A DNA stretch of 5,320 nt from Candidatus Izemoplasma sp. (GCA_007117565.1 SKGG01000096.1:1-5320); one strand, 5' to 3'. Shown: positions 1-5,320, counted from the first letter of the stretch. Made by a program: numbers and translations. The notes: generated from the sequence alone by a model not told the origin.

Positions 1-74
1 ATATAAGTCAAATTGGTGTTAAGCGTTTTACCCATAAGCAGTTCGTTGCCGACGCTGATGATGGTACTGTTCAT
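1..74 (-). CDS. cinA: CinA-family protein (competence/damage-inducible type), N-terminal fragment
   Basis: Only the first 24 codons are in the window; the gene continues past the left edge. The start is ATG at 74-72, with a full AAGGAGG ribosome binding site at 88-82 and a 7-nt spacer. The translation contains IISVGNELLMGKTLNTN, which matches the opening of CinA proteins (typically EIISVGTELLLG followed by a NTN motif). This is the first strand and glycine-rich loop of the MoCF/MoaB-like domain. CinA proteins combine this domain, which in characterised members has ADP-ribose pyrophosphatase activity, often with a C-terminal nicotinamide-nucleotide amidase (PncC) domain; they act in NAD salvage and are co-induced with competence in some Firmicutes. 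Whether the amidase domain is present cannot be seen. The gene lies 42 nt after the stop codon of the upstream membrane protein gene, behind a terminator hairpin. The family call is fairly firm despite the short fragment; the exact function is not. Confidence 0.8.
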   Translation of the reverse strand, partial: MNSTIISVGNELLMGKTLNTNLTY

Positions 75-81
75 AATGAGG

Positions 82-88
82 CCTCCTT
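82..88 (-). promoter_or_regulatory. cinA ribosome binding site
   Basis: AAGGAGG on the minus strand, a perfect Shine-Dalgarno core 7 nt before the ATG at 74. It fixes the start of the truncated cinA reading frame. It lies only 8 nt after the T-run of the terminator hairpin, so a transcript that reads through would carry the hairpin just upstream of the site. Confidence 0.85.
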
Positions 89-96
89 AAAGGACG

Positions 97-117
97 AAAA
101 AGGGCCGAAGCCCTTTT
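97..117 (-). terminator. Intrinsic terminator ending the tatD-to-membrane-protein operon
   Basis: On the minus strand the sequence is a perfect 8-bp stem, AAAAGGGC/GCCCTTTT, closed by a TTCG loop (a C-UUCG-G tetraloop, exceptionally stable in RNA). The descending arm runs into five T residues (101-97). The first stem bases, 117-116, are part of the TAA stop codon (118-116) of the upstream 146-residue gene, so the stem starts inside the stop. The AAAA on the opposite side could give some termination in the plus direction, but nothing converges here. The tetraloop and T-run make this a good rho-independent terminator, though the T-run is shorter than that of the tuf terminator. Confidence 0.85.
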
Positions 118-556
118 ATTGATATTGCCAGAACGTGAATAGAAATGCGAAGACAAAGCCCGCGATAAACATCGCAAGAATCAATCGATGAATCCACCAA
201 TCGATGGTCGCTTTCTCGTCGATTTGTTTGAGTTTCATCACGAGTGTGAGCCCCAGCCAAATCAAAATAAATAATAGGACCGAGATAAAAATACTGTTCG
301 CAAGAAAACTGATGGTAAATTGCAAGATAAGCCCATAAAGATTGGTTGTTTCAAATGGACTGATGCCGTATAAATCAAGCGATCCACTGATCAGTAATAG
401 GGCTAAAACGGGTTTATAAAACTCAAAGAGCCCACCGCGTTTGGTGGAAAAAATCTTCGCTTGCATCGCCACGCGTTGACGCATGTAACGATAGACAAAC
501 GCGAGATAAAAACTACTAACAAAGAGCCCCACAGCGATTTGAATGTAGGATAACAT
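116..556 (-). CDS. Small integral membrane protein, 146 aa, family not recognised
   Basis: I do not recognise this family. Hydrophobicity suggests four membrane segments at about residues 4-22, 48-65, 74-106 and 122-143; the third is about 33 residues and could be long, tilted or a tight pair. The loop between segments 1 and 2 is strongly basic (R23, R26, R28, K34, K39, R40), and the loop after segment 3 is charged (K108-K115). By the positive-inside rule both loops should be cytoplasmic, giving N-out and C-out ends. There is no signal peptide, lipobox or obvious catalytic motif. The ATG at 556 follows the ychF stop by only 2 nt and has no good Shine-Dalgarno sequence, so translation is probably coupled to ychF. 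It is the last gene of the operon; its stop codon is built into the terminator stem. Coding status is supported by length, coherent membrane topology and the tight junction. Function unknown. Confidence 0.8.
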   Translation of the reverse strand: MLSYIQIAVGLFVSSFYLAFVYRYMRQRVAMQAKIFSTKRGGLFEFYKPVLALLLISGSLDLYGISPFETTNLYGLILQFTISFLANSIFISVLLFILIWLGLTLVMKLKQIDEKATIDWWIHRLILAMFIAGFVFAFLFTFWQYQ

Positions 557-558
557 CG

Positions 559-1662
559 TTAAACGTTAAAGCGGAACAAGAGGATGTCCCCATCTTGCAC
601 CACGTATTGTTTTCCTTCTGAACGCATTTTTCCACGCTCTTTTGAAGCTTGCAAGGTGCCCGCTTCAATAAAATCGTCGTAAGCGATGGTTTCAGCACGA
701 ATGAAACCACGTTCAAAATCACTATGAATCACGCCAGCACATTGGGGGGCTCGCATGCCTGCTTGGAACGTCCAAGCGCGCACTTCTTTTTCGCCAGCGG
801 TAAAAAACGTTTTTAAGTTGAGCATCGTATAGGCGTTTTGAATCAAGGTATCAAGACCCGATTGTGTCACACCCATCGATTCAAGCATTTCTTGACGGTC
901 CTCTTCTTCGAGCGTGGATAGTTCACTTTCAATCTTCGCACTGATCGTCATCACTTGTGCGTTTTGTTCTAACGCATACGCAAAGACTTTCTCGGCATGT
1001 TCTGAAAGGGAACCCGTTAACCAATCGTCTTCACTGATGTTACAGACATAAAGCATCGGTTTGAGCGTCAAAAACCCATAACTGCGAATCACTTTTTCTT
1101 CGTCCACAGAAAGTTTTAATGAACGAATCGGTTGATCGTCTAACAACGTTTTATGAATCATCGTCAACAAACGGTATTCTTTATTGATCGTATCATCGAC
1201 TTTTAACTGGGCTTTCTTCTCAATTTTAGGCAATCGTTTTAAGACTGTGTCTAAATCCGCAAAGATCAATTCTAAATTGATGGTTTCAATGTCACGGATG
1301 GGGTCAATGGACCCATCCACGTGCGTCACATTACTATCTTCAAAACAGCGAACCACATGCATGATCGCATCCACCGCACGAATGTGAGAAAGAAACTGAT
1401 TGCCCAGCCCCTCCCCTTCATGTGCCCCTTTAACAAGGCCTGCAATGTCGGTAAACTCGAAGGTGGTTGGCACCACCGAACGAGGGTTCACTCTAGAAGC
1501 AATGGCTTCCAACCGCCCATCTGGTACAAGCACGGTGCCCACGTTAGGTTCGATGGTCGCAAAGGGATAATTCGCAGCCAGCGCCCCCGCTTTTGTGATG
1601 GCGTTGAAAAGCGTTGACTTCCCGACATTCGGCAAGCCAACAATTCCGGCAGTTAAAGCCAT
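559..1662 (-). CDS. ychF: Redox-regulated ribosome-binding ATPase YchF (OLA1/Obg family)
   Basis: 367 aa, close to the usual ~363-366. YchF is a cytosolic P-loop NTPase of the Obg family that binds ribosomes and prefers ATP over GTP. The sequence has the P-loop GLPNVGKS at residues 9-16 and the switch II motif DIAG at 72-75, followed by the family signature LVKGAHEGEGLGNQF. The usual G4 NKxD is replaced by N208-I-S-E211, the NxxE form linked to ATP preference. An acidic helical insertion lies between the nucleotide-binding motifs. A C-terminal TGS domain covers about 283-367, with the typical TFFTAGEKEVRAWT, HSDFERGFIRAE and ending DGDILLFRFNV. The ATG at 1662 is chosen over a GTG at 1671, because AAGGAG (1676-1671) overlaps that GTG but sits 8 nt before the ATG. 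It follows the nitroreductase gene by 18 nt and precedes the membrane protein gene by 2 nt. No key residue is missing. Confidence 0.97.
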   Translation of the reverse strand: MALTAGIVGLPNVGKSTLFNAITKAGALAANYPFATIEPNVGTVLVPDGRLEAIASRVNPRSVVPTTFEFTDIAGLVKGAHEGEGLGNQFLSHIRAVDAIMHVVRCFEDSNVTHVDGSIDPIRDIETINLELIFADLDTVLKRLPKIEKKAQLKVDDTINKEYRLLTMIHKTLLDDQPIRSLKLSVDEEKVIRSYGFLTLKPMLYVCNISEDDWLTGSLSEHAEKVFAYALEQNAQVMTISAKIESELSTLEEEDRQEMLESMGVTQSGLDTLIQNAYTMLNLKTFFTAGEKEVRAWTFQAGMRAPQCAGVIHSDFERGFIRAETIAYDDFIEAGTLQASKERGKMRSEGKQYVVQDGDILLFRFNV

Positions 1663-1670
1663 AAAAAACA

Positions 1671-1676
1671 CTCCTT
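1671..1676 (-). promoter_or_regulatory. ychF ribosome binding site that decides the start
   Basis: AAGGAG on the minus strand. An in-frame GTG begins at 1671 but shares its first base with this site, so it cannot be the start it serves. The ATG at 1662, after an 8-nt spacer including a TTTTTT run, is the proper start and gives the normal YchF N-terminus MALTAGIVGLPN. Confidence 0.85.
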
Positions 1677-1680
1677 ATGT

Positions 1681-2511
1681 TTATGCGTCGATCTCGTAAG
1701 TCACCACATAGTCTAATGATTTATGTTTGGGGGCATCGTCTAAACGGTCTAAACTAAAGCGACGTTTATCGTCGTTTAAGCCCACTTCAAAATGTTGCAT
1801 TGCGACACCCATGTTTAACATTTCAACGTCAATATCTTTATGTTTAAAATCGGGGGTTCTGTGTAAGTAGAAATGGCATTTTTGCCCATCGACAATCACG
1901 CGCCATGGTTGTTTGTTGAGCGCTGAGGGCGCTAAACGGACCAGCTCTAAATAATCATAAAACGGATGTTTTTGCGCTTGGTCATCACGGATTGGGGTGT
2001 CGATGTTGCCGTTGAAAAACTTGGATGAGAAGGTTTCTCTCGTGTGCGCTTCTTGGCGGTTTCGTAAAAATTTTTCACGCCACGATACTTTAGCAGGGTA
2101 ACCCACAGGCGACACGGAAGGCACCACATCACCTTTACGCGCAAAGCCTTTTAGATCGCTGCGCTGGAAGTCGCCACCGAGCCATACGTTACCAAACCCA
2201 CGTTTTGAGAGTTCTAAAAGCACCGCTTGGAAAATATAGCCATAATCAATCAGACCTTCAAAGGTGTTTTTGGTCGAGCCTGCAATAAAGGCTGGGGCGT
2301 TTTTAATGTAACCATACATGCCGACAATTTTTGATTCAGGCCCTTTTTCTTCGTTCAAGTTCAGTAGGTATAAGCGAATGGTGTTGCCAAAGGGGCCTTT
2401 GACTTGTTCGTACTGCTTAAGCAGTTTTTTGATGCTGGCTTGGTCTTCAAGCGTCAGTTCTTTCTTTTGGAATGAGCGGATGGAACGGCGTTTCAAAATC
2501 ACTTGTTTCAT
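1681..2511 (-). CDS. Nitroreductase-fold flavoprotein, TM1586-type (two half-domains)
   Basis: 276 aa, probably a cytosolic FMN-dependent oxidoreductase; the natural substrate is unknown. Near the N-terminus RRSIRSF (8-14) is the classic nitroreductase FMN-phosphate-binding motif. The middle holds YGYIFQAVLLELSKRGFGNVW (roughly 90-110) and SPVGYPA (134-140), like the GxGxxWlG...PxGyP region of the family. The second half has RLAPSALNKQPWRV (192-205), the APSxxNxQPW flavin-contact motif, and DIDVEMLNMGVAMQHF (226-241), like the family's DxGIaxxHfe. This order fits the TM1586-like group, in which one chain carries both halves that separate subunits contribute in ordinary dimers. The ATG at 2511 is preferred to an upstream ATG at 2577 because AAGGAGG lies 5 nt before it and the 22 extra residues would overlap the protease gene and precede the conserved RRSIRSF start. 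Fold confidence is good; specific activity is not assignable. Confidence 0.88.
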   Translation of the reverse strand: MKQVILKRRSIRSFQKKELTLEDQASIKKLLKQYEQVKGPFGNTIRLYLLNLNEEKGPESKIVGMYGYIKNAPAFIAGSTKNTFEGLIDYGYIFQAVLLELSKRGFGNVWLGGDFQRSDLKGFARKGDVVPSVSPVGYPAKVSWREKFLRNRQEAHTRETFSSKFFNGNIDTPIRDDQAQKHPFYDYLELVRLAPSALNKQPWRVIVDGQKCHFYLHRTPDFKHKDIDVEMLNMGVAMQHFEVGLNDDKRRFSLDRLDDAPKHKSLDYVVTYEIDA

Positions 2512-2516
2512 ATGAT

Positions 2517-2523
2517 CCTCCTT
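2517..2523 (-). promoter_or_regulatory. Nitroreductase gene ribosome binding site overlapping the upstream stop
   Basis: AAGGAGG on the minus strand, 5 nt before the ATG at 2511. Its first two bases are part of the TAA stop (2524-2522) of the protease gene, so a terminating ribosome would sit on this site. It decides the start at 2511 against the longer frame from 2577. Confidence 0.85.
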
Positions 2524-3670
2524 ATTGATCGTCTGGATGTACACGTAATGCGACATAGCTTGTGGTGCGTCGTTCATTGTTGCGAATGTATTCTAAAGCC
2601 ACTTCATCACCCACCGATGAATTGAGGATGGCTTCACGCAAATCGTTAAAGTTTAAGATGGGAATAAACTCATCCCATTCTTGGAGTTTATAGCCGACAA
2701 TGACGTCGCCATTTCGGAGTCCTGCGGCTTGTGCAGCCCCACCGTTTTGTACGGTGACACACACACCAAACGCTTGACCACATTCACTCTCTTGAGGATT
2801 GGAAGTCACGCCTAAGAAAGGTCTGATGACTTCGCCGTGTTCAATCAAATCACGGGCGATTCTAAGGGCGGTATTTGAAGGAATCGCAAAGCCAATGTTG
2901 GTCGCGACGTTGTTGACGATTTTCATGTTATTGATGCCGATGACTTCGCCGTTAATGTTAAATAGAGCACCCCCACTGTTTCCGGGGCTAATTGACGCAT
3001 CGTGTTGAATAAAGGGCACTTCTAAAGGACTGTTGGGCACAAAGCGAGCCGTCCCACTGACCACTCCCATCGTGAGGGTTCCAAAATAAGAAAACCCTAG
3101 AGGGTTGCCAATCGCAAAGACAAACTGTCCGACACGCGTTTGGTAACTATCCGCAAACGGCGCCACTGGGAAATTTTGATCGGATTCAAAACGAATCACC
3201 GCAATATCGGTGATCGCATCGGCCCCAAGAATCTCGGTTTGACGGGCTGGGATGGTAAACAGTAAACCGTTTCGTTCATAGACAATTTCCACACTCGACG
3301 CGCGGTTCACGACGTGTTCGTTCGTAATCACATAATAATGGTTGCCGTCGCGATGATAGATGACCCCTGAGGCCGTCCCGCCCATCGCGAGCACGTTGCC
3401 CTGGGTGCGAATGCCAATGACGCTTTGGCCCACTTGTTCGACCATCGCTTCTAAGGCTTCTTGGAAAGAGGCTAAATCAAACTCAACACGTTGAAACGCT
3501 TCAGGCGTGAGTTCTTCAATGATCGCAATCAGTTCACTTTCGGTAAAGACACTCACATCGATGTTGCGTTGAGGTGGACCAGACTGTTCGCGAATGTCTT
3601 CAATGACCGCACACGCACTGAGTGCGAATACCATCAAAAAGGTCAAAATAAATAAGATCCCTTTACGCAT
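2522..3670 (-). CDS. HtrA/DegP-like trypsin-fold serine protease, lipoprotein with PDZ domain
   Basis: 382 aa. HtrA proteases degrade or refold damaged exported proteins; this one should act on the outer face of the cytoplasmic membrane. Residues 1-19 form a signal peptide (MRKG, then a hydrophobic stretch) ending in the lipobox LSAC, so C20 is the predicted lipidated residue. A linker of about 60 residues, partly acidic and helical, follows. The protease domain covers about 75-275, with His119 in ITNEHVV, Asp155 in TDIAVIR and nucleophile Ser232 in SPGNSGGALFN. The oxyanion-loop context IQHDASISPGNSGG and the later GINNMK and GFAIPS match the family. One PDZ domain (about 284-376) includes PFLGV, AAQAAGLRNGDVIVG and a carboxy-terminal strand. 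Cys297 and Cys304 are the only other cysteines. Start ATG at 3670 overlaps the tatD TAA by one base (TAATG), with GGAGGG 6 nt upstream. Most Firmicute HtrA proteins use a membrane helix rather than a lipid anchor. Confidence 0.95.
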   Translation of the reverse strand: MRKGILFILTFLMVFALSACAVIEDIREQSGPPQRNIDVSVFTESELIAIIEELTPEAFQRVEFDLASFQEALEAMVEQVGQSVIGIRTQGNVLAMGGTASGVIYHRDGNHYYVITNEHVVNRASSVEIVYERNGLLFTIPARQTEILGADAITDIAVIRFESDQNFPVAPFADSYQTRVGQFVFAIGNPLGFSYFGTLTMGVVSGTARFVPNSPLEVPFIQHDASISPGNSGGALFNINGEVIGINNMKIVNNVATNIGFAIPSNTALRIARDLIEHGEVIRPFLGVTSNPQESECGQAFGVCVTVQNGGAAQAAGLRNGDVIVGYKLQEWDEFIPILNFNDLREAILNSSVGDEVALEYIRNNERRTTSYVALRVHPDDQ

Positions 3671-4440
3671 TAAGTTCCCTCCTCTAAAGAGAATAGTGTG
3701 CGTGCGTTGTGGGTAGTTTTATGTTGAATCGTTTCAATCGAGACGTCTTTAATCTGTGCAATACACTCAGCAATTAAGGGGATAAAATGGGCACCATTGG
3801 TTTTACCTCGGTGAGGATGCGGCGCTAAATAGGGCGCATCGGTTTCTAACAACAACCGTTCCATTGGGACGTCTTTGGCCACCAATTTAGGTATTTTTGC
3901 GTTTTTAAAAGTGACGGGGCCACCTAAACCAATGTGCATGCCGAGGTCTAAAAACTGTGTCATCATTTCGTGAGAGCCACTATAACAATGCATGACACCC
4001 TTTAAAGGGGCGTAGGGTTTCAGAGTTTCATAAGTGACTTGTGTGCCTTCACGCATGTGAATAATGATTGGAAGCTGATGGGTTTGAGCCAGTTCAATTT
4101 GACGTTTCATGGAGAGGATTTGGGCATCTAACGTGTCTTTTTCCCAGTATAAGTCAATGCCAAACTCACCCACAGCTTTGACTTTAGGATGCTTTAAATA
4201 CGTTTGAAGTGTGTCATAATCTTCCTCTTTTAACGTATGCGCAATGGTCGGATGATAGCCCACCGCCGCATAGACAAAGGGATAGCGCTCTGCCAGTTTA
4301 ATCGCATCTTCGTTGGTTTGGTGATCGAAGCCAATGACTAAAAACGTTTTGACATCCACGTCAAAAGCGCGTTCGATTAAACGCGGCAGGTCTTTCATTA
4401 ACTGGGGATTATTCCAGTGAATGTGCGTGTCTATAAACAC
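3670..4440 (-). CDS. tatD: TatD-family metal-dependent hydrolase (DNase)
   Basis: 256 aa, the normal length for TatD-family TIM-barrel hydrolases, which use divalent metals and in characterised members act as 3'-5' DNases or in D-aminoacyl-type hydrolysis. All metal-ligand positions are visible: D4-T-H6-I-H8, E92 in AVGEFGID, H128 in IIIHMRE, H151 in VMHCYSG and D201 in LLETDAPYLAP. Deviations from common versions are W9 after the HxH motif and NGAH at 215-218 where many members have NEP or NQP. The start is GTG at 4440, supported by GAGGTGAT (4451-4444), complementary to the 16S 3' end, and by the fit of MFIDTHIH to the family N-terminus; no in-frame ATG is nearby. It is the first gene of the operon, 95 nt from the tuf stop, and overlaps the protease gene by 1 nt. 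The exact substrate within the family is unresolved. Confidence 0.95.
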   Translation of the reverse strand: MFIDTHIHWNNPQLMKDLPRLIERAFDVDVKTFLVIGFDHQTNEDAIKLAERYPFVYAAVGYHPTIAHTLKEEDYDTLQTYLKHPKVKAVGEFGIDLYWEKDTLDAQILSMKRQIELAQTHQLPIIIHMREGTQVTYETLKPYAPLKGVMHCYSGSHEMMTQFLDLGMHIGLGGPVTFKNAKIPKLVAKDVPMERLLLETDAPYLAPHPHRGKTNGAHFIPLIAECIAQIKDVSIETIQHKTTHNARTLFSLEEGT

Positions 4441-4443
4441 AAC

Positions 4444-4451
4444 ATCACCTC
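4444..4451 (-). promoter_or_regulatory. tatD ribosome binding site
   Basis: GAGGTGAT on the minus strand, an eight-base match to the 16S rRNA tail complement GGAGGTGAT. It supports the GTG start at 4440. It lies within about a dozen bases of the -10 box, so it would be at or near the 5' end of the mRNA if the promoter at 4459-4464 is used. Confidence 0.75.
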
Positions 4452-4468
4452 GCGATATATTATAACGC
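4452..4468. other. Imperfect 17-bp palindrome covering the -10 box
   Basis: The minus-strand sequence GCGTTATAATATATCGC is symmetric around position 4460, with seven of eight pairs complementary (one T/T mismatch at 4465/4455). It contains the whole TATAAT and ends at the likely transcription start. GC-flanked palindromes at a -10 can be repressor operators, but an AT-rich core makes chance symmetry easy, so an operator role is only a possibility. Confidence 0.3.
4459..4464 (-). promoter_or_regulatory. Probable -10 box of the tatD operon promoter
   Basis: A perfect TATAAT on the minus strand in the gap between the tuf terminator and tatD. The sequence 17 nt upstream (4487-4482, GTGCAT) is a poor -35 match, and there is no TG extension. 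A TTGTCT at 4478-4473 is too close (8 nt) to be its -35. A TTTTTT run at 4482-4477 lies upstream. A start site about 7 nt downstream would be near 4452. The position just after a strong terminator and before a five-gene run argues for a real promoter; the poor -35 lowers confidence or suggests an activator. Confidence 0.6.
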
Positions 4469-4499
4469 TTTTAGACAAAAAATGCACCTTATCTAGATT

Positions 4500-4525
4500 A
4501 AAAAAGGGAGTCTTTCGACTCCCTT
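4500..4525 (-). terminator. Intrinsic terminator of tuf
   Basis: On the minus strand a perfect 9-bp stem, AAGGGAGTC/GACTCCCTT (4525-4517 and 4512-4504), with a GAAA loop of the GNRA class. It is followed by an uninterrupted run of six T (4505-4500), the first two of which also pair. It begins 10 nt after the tuf stop codon. This is a textbook rho-independent terminator and separates the highly expressed tuf transcript from the tatD operon. Confidence 0.95.
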
Positions 4526-4535
4526 AAATAAGGTC

Positions 4536-5320
4536 TTAGTTTAAAACTTCTGCGACGACGCCCGCACCTACGGTACGACCACCTTCACGGATGGAGAATT
4601 TGGTACCTTGTTCTAAAGCGATTGGGTGAATAAGCTCAACGAGCATTTCAACGTTGTCGCCTGGCATAACCATTTCTACGCCTTCAGGTAACTCAATGAC
4701 GCCAGTCACGTCAGTGGTACGGAAGTAGAATTGTGGACGGTAATTTGAGAAGAATGCGGTATGACGGCCACCCTCTTCTTTACTTAAAACGTACACTTCG
4801 CCACGGAATTTGGTTTTAGGGTTGATGGTGCCTGGTTTCGCGATAACTTGTCCACGTTGGATGTCATCACGAGTCACCCCACGAAGGAGTGCCCCAATGT
4901 TGTCGCCCGCTTCTGCTCTGTCTAAGAGTTTACGGAACATTTCAACACCGGTAACGACGGTTTTACGAGTCGCTTTAATCCCGACGATTTCAACTTCGTC
5001 TTGGACTTTAACGGTACCACGGTCGACACGGCCCGTTGCAACGGTTCCACGACCAGTGATTGAGAAGACGTCCTCCACTGGCATGAGGAATGGTTTGTCG
5101 GTTTCACGGACAGGATCGTCGATGTAAGAATCAACCGCTGCCATAAGTTCAACGATGTTTTCTTCATACGCTTCATCGCCTTCTAACGCTTTAAGCGCTG
5201 AACCGCGGATGACAGGAATGTCGTCACCTGGGAAGTCGTACTCACTTAAGAGTTCACGAATTTCCATTTCAACGAGCTCTAAAAGCTCTTCGTCGTCAAC
5301 CATATCCACTTTGTTCATGA
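4536..5320 (-). CDS. tuf: Translation elongation factor Tu, C-terminal two thirds (5' end outside window)
   Basis: The frame is open to the right edge. The first visible methionine (5318) is internal, since it precedes the [19 protein letters not shown] segment that carries the G4 guanine-specificity motif NKVD, around residue 135 of a ~394-residue EF-Tu. About 133 N-terminal residues, with the P-loop and switch regions, are therefore missing. Visible parts are the G5 motif SALKALEGD, domain II ([18 protein letters not shown], later [17 protein letters not shown]) and domain III ([23 protein letters not shown], ending [17 protein letters not shown]). EF-Tu delivers aminoacyl-tRNA to the ribosome as a GTP complex. 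One small variation is GGRHTAFF where many bacteria have GGRHTPFF. It ends with TAA and its own strong terminator, so it is not in the downstream operon. In many Firmicutes tuf follows fusA in the str operon; that part is outside the window. Confidence 0.98.
   Translation of the reverse strand, partial: MNKVDMVDDEELLELVEMEIRELLSEYDFPGDDIPVIRGSALKALEGDEAYEENIVELMAAVDSYIDDPVRETDKPFLMPVEDVFSITGRGTVATGRVDRGTVKVQDEVEIVGIKATRKTVVTGVEMFRKLLDRAEAGDNIGALLRGVTRDDIQRGQVIAKPGTINPKTKFRGEVYVLSKEEGGRHTAFFSNYRPQFYFRTTDVTGVIELPEGVEMVMPGDNVEMLVELIHPIALEQGTKFSIREGGRTVGAGVVAEVLN

Noticed and set aside
128..156. Possible cinA promoter with a TTGTCT -35 at 156-151 on the minus strand
   Set aside because: At a 17-nt spacing the -10 position reads TTCTGG, which is not a promoter element, and no other good pair was found nearby.
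516..722. 68-codon minus-strand open frame across the ychF/membrane-protein junction
   Set aside because: It lies in another frame of the well-supported ychF 3' end and its cysteine-rich translation looks like out-of-frame coding sequence, without a ribosome binding site.
1184..1617. Two overlapping plus-strand open frames (67 and 98 codons) opposite ychF
   Set aside because: Both are antisense to conserved YchF motifs and have compositions typical of reversed coding sequence. No promoter or ribosome site supports them.
1663..1671. Longer YchF start at the GTG at 1671 (adds three residues, MFF)
   Set aside because: The GTG overlaps the AAGGAG ribosome binding site by one base, while the ATG at 1662 is correctly spaced from it and matches the family N-terminus.
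1947..2144. 65-codon minus-strand open frame inside the nitroreductase gene
   Set aside because: It is a shifted-frame shadow of a conserved coding region, with no independent signal. The 4922-5176 minus-strand frame in tuf was rejected on the same grounds.
2512..2577. Extension of the nitroreductase by 22 residues to an ATG at 2577
   Set aside because: The extension lies inside the 3' end of the protease gene, has no family similarity, and the ATG at 2511 has a perfect AAGGAGG 5 nt upstream.
4473..4478. TTGTCT as the -35 of the tatD promoter
   Set aside because: It is only 8 nt from the TATAAT, far below the usable spacing of 16-18 nt, and no second -10 box fits it downstream.
4810..5127. 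105-codon open frame on the plus strand inside tuf
   Set aside because: It is antisense to a highly conserved EF-Tu coding region, its translation is low-complexity (rich in S, T, P, R and V) and resembles no family, and no ribosome binding site is evident. It is a shadow frame.
1..5320. Alternative genetic code (TGA as tryptophan), given a possible mycoplasma-related origin
   Set aside because: All six complete genes end in TAA, none of the frames needs TGA read-through, and tryptophan codons inspected in ychF and the membrane protein gene are TGG.

Overview
This is ordinary bacterial chromosome with every recognisable gene on the minus strand, so it reads from high to low coordinates. Translations look like low-to-moderate G+C Firmicutes (Bacillota) or a Mycoplasmatota-related lineage. 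The evidence is Gram-positive-like EF-Tu and YchF sequences, strong AAGGAGG ribosome binding sites, a lipoprotein signal on the HtrA-like protease (no outer-membrane logic seen), and TAA as the stop codon of all six complete gene ends. Tryptophan is read from TGG where I checked, and no in-frame TGA is needed, so there is no sign of the mycoplasma TGA=Trp code. A more precise taxonomic placement would be a guess.

Layout in the direction of transcription: (1) the 3' two thirds of tuf (EF-Tu), entering from the right edge and closed by a strong intrinsic terminator at 4500-4525. (2) A short intergenic gap with a consensus TATAAT -10 box at 4459-4464. (3) A compact five-gene set, tatD, an HtrA-type lipoprotein protease, a TM1586-type nitroreductase-fold protein, ychF and a 146-residue four-helix membrane protein. 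Spacings are a 1-nt overlap, 10 nt, 18 nt and 2 nt, so this is very likely one operon. (4) A terminator hairpin at 97-117 that includes the stop codon of the membrane protein gene. (5) The first 24 codons of a CinA-family gene running off the left edge.

The operon joins housekeeping and quality-control functions: a TatD metal-dependent hydrolase/DNase, surface protein quality control (HtrA), a flavin-dependent oxidoreductase fold, and the ribosome-associated NTPase YchF. No single pathway links them, and the arrangement is better explained by housekeeping genes sharing one promoter than by a dedicated system. I found no mobile element, CRISPR array, tRNA/rRNA or prophage signal. The points most worth a second look are regulatory: a promoter whose start site would fall almost on the tatD ribosome binding site and which lies inside an imperfect palindrome, and a terminator squeezed between the last operon gene and cinA. 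The unrecognised membrane protein is the third point. I do not see a convincing undescribed biological system.
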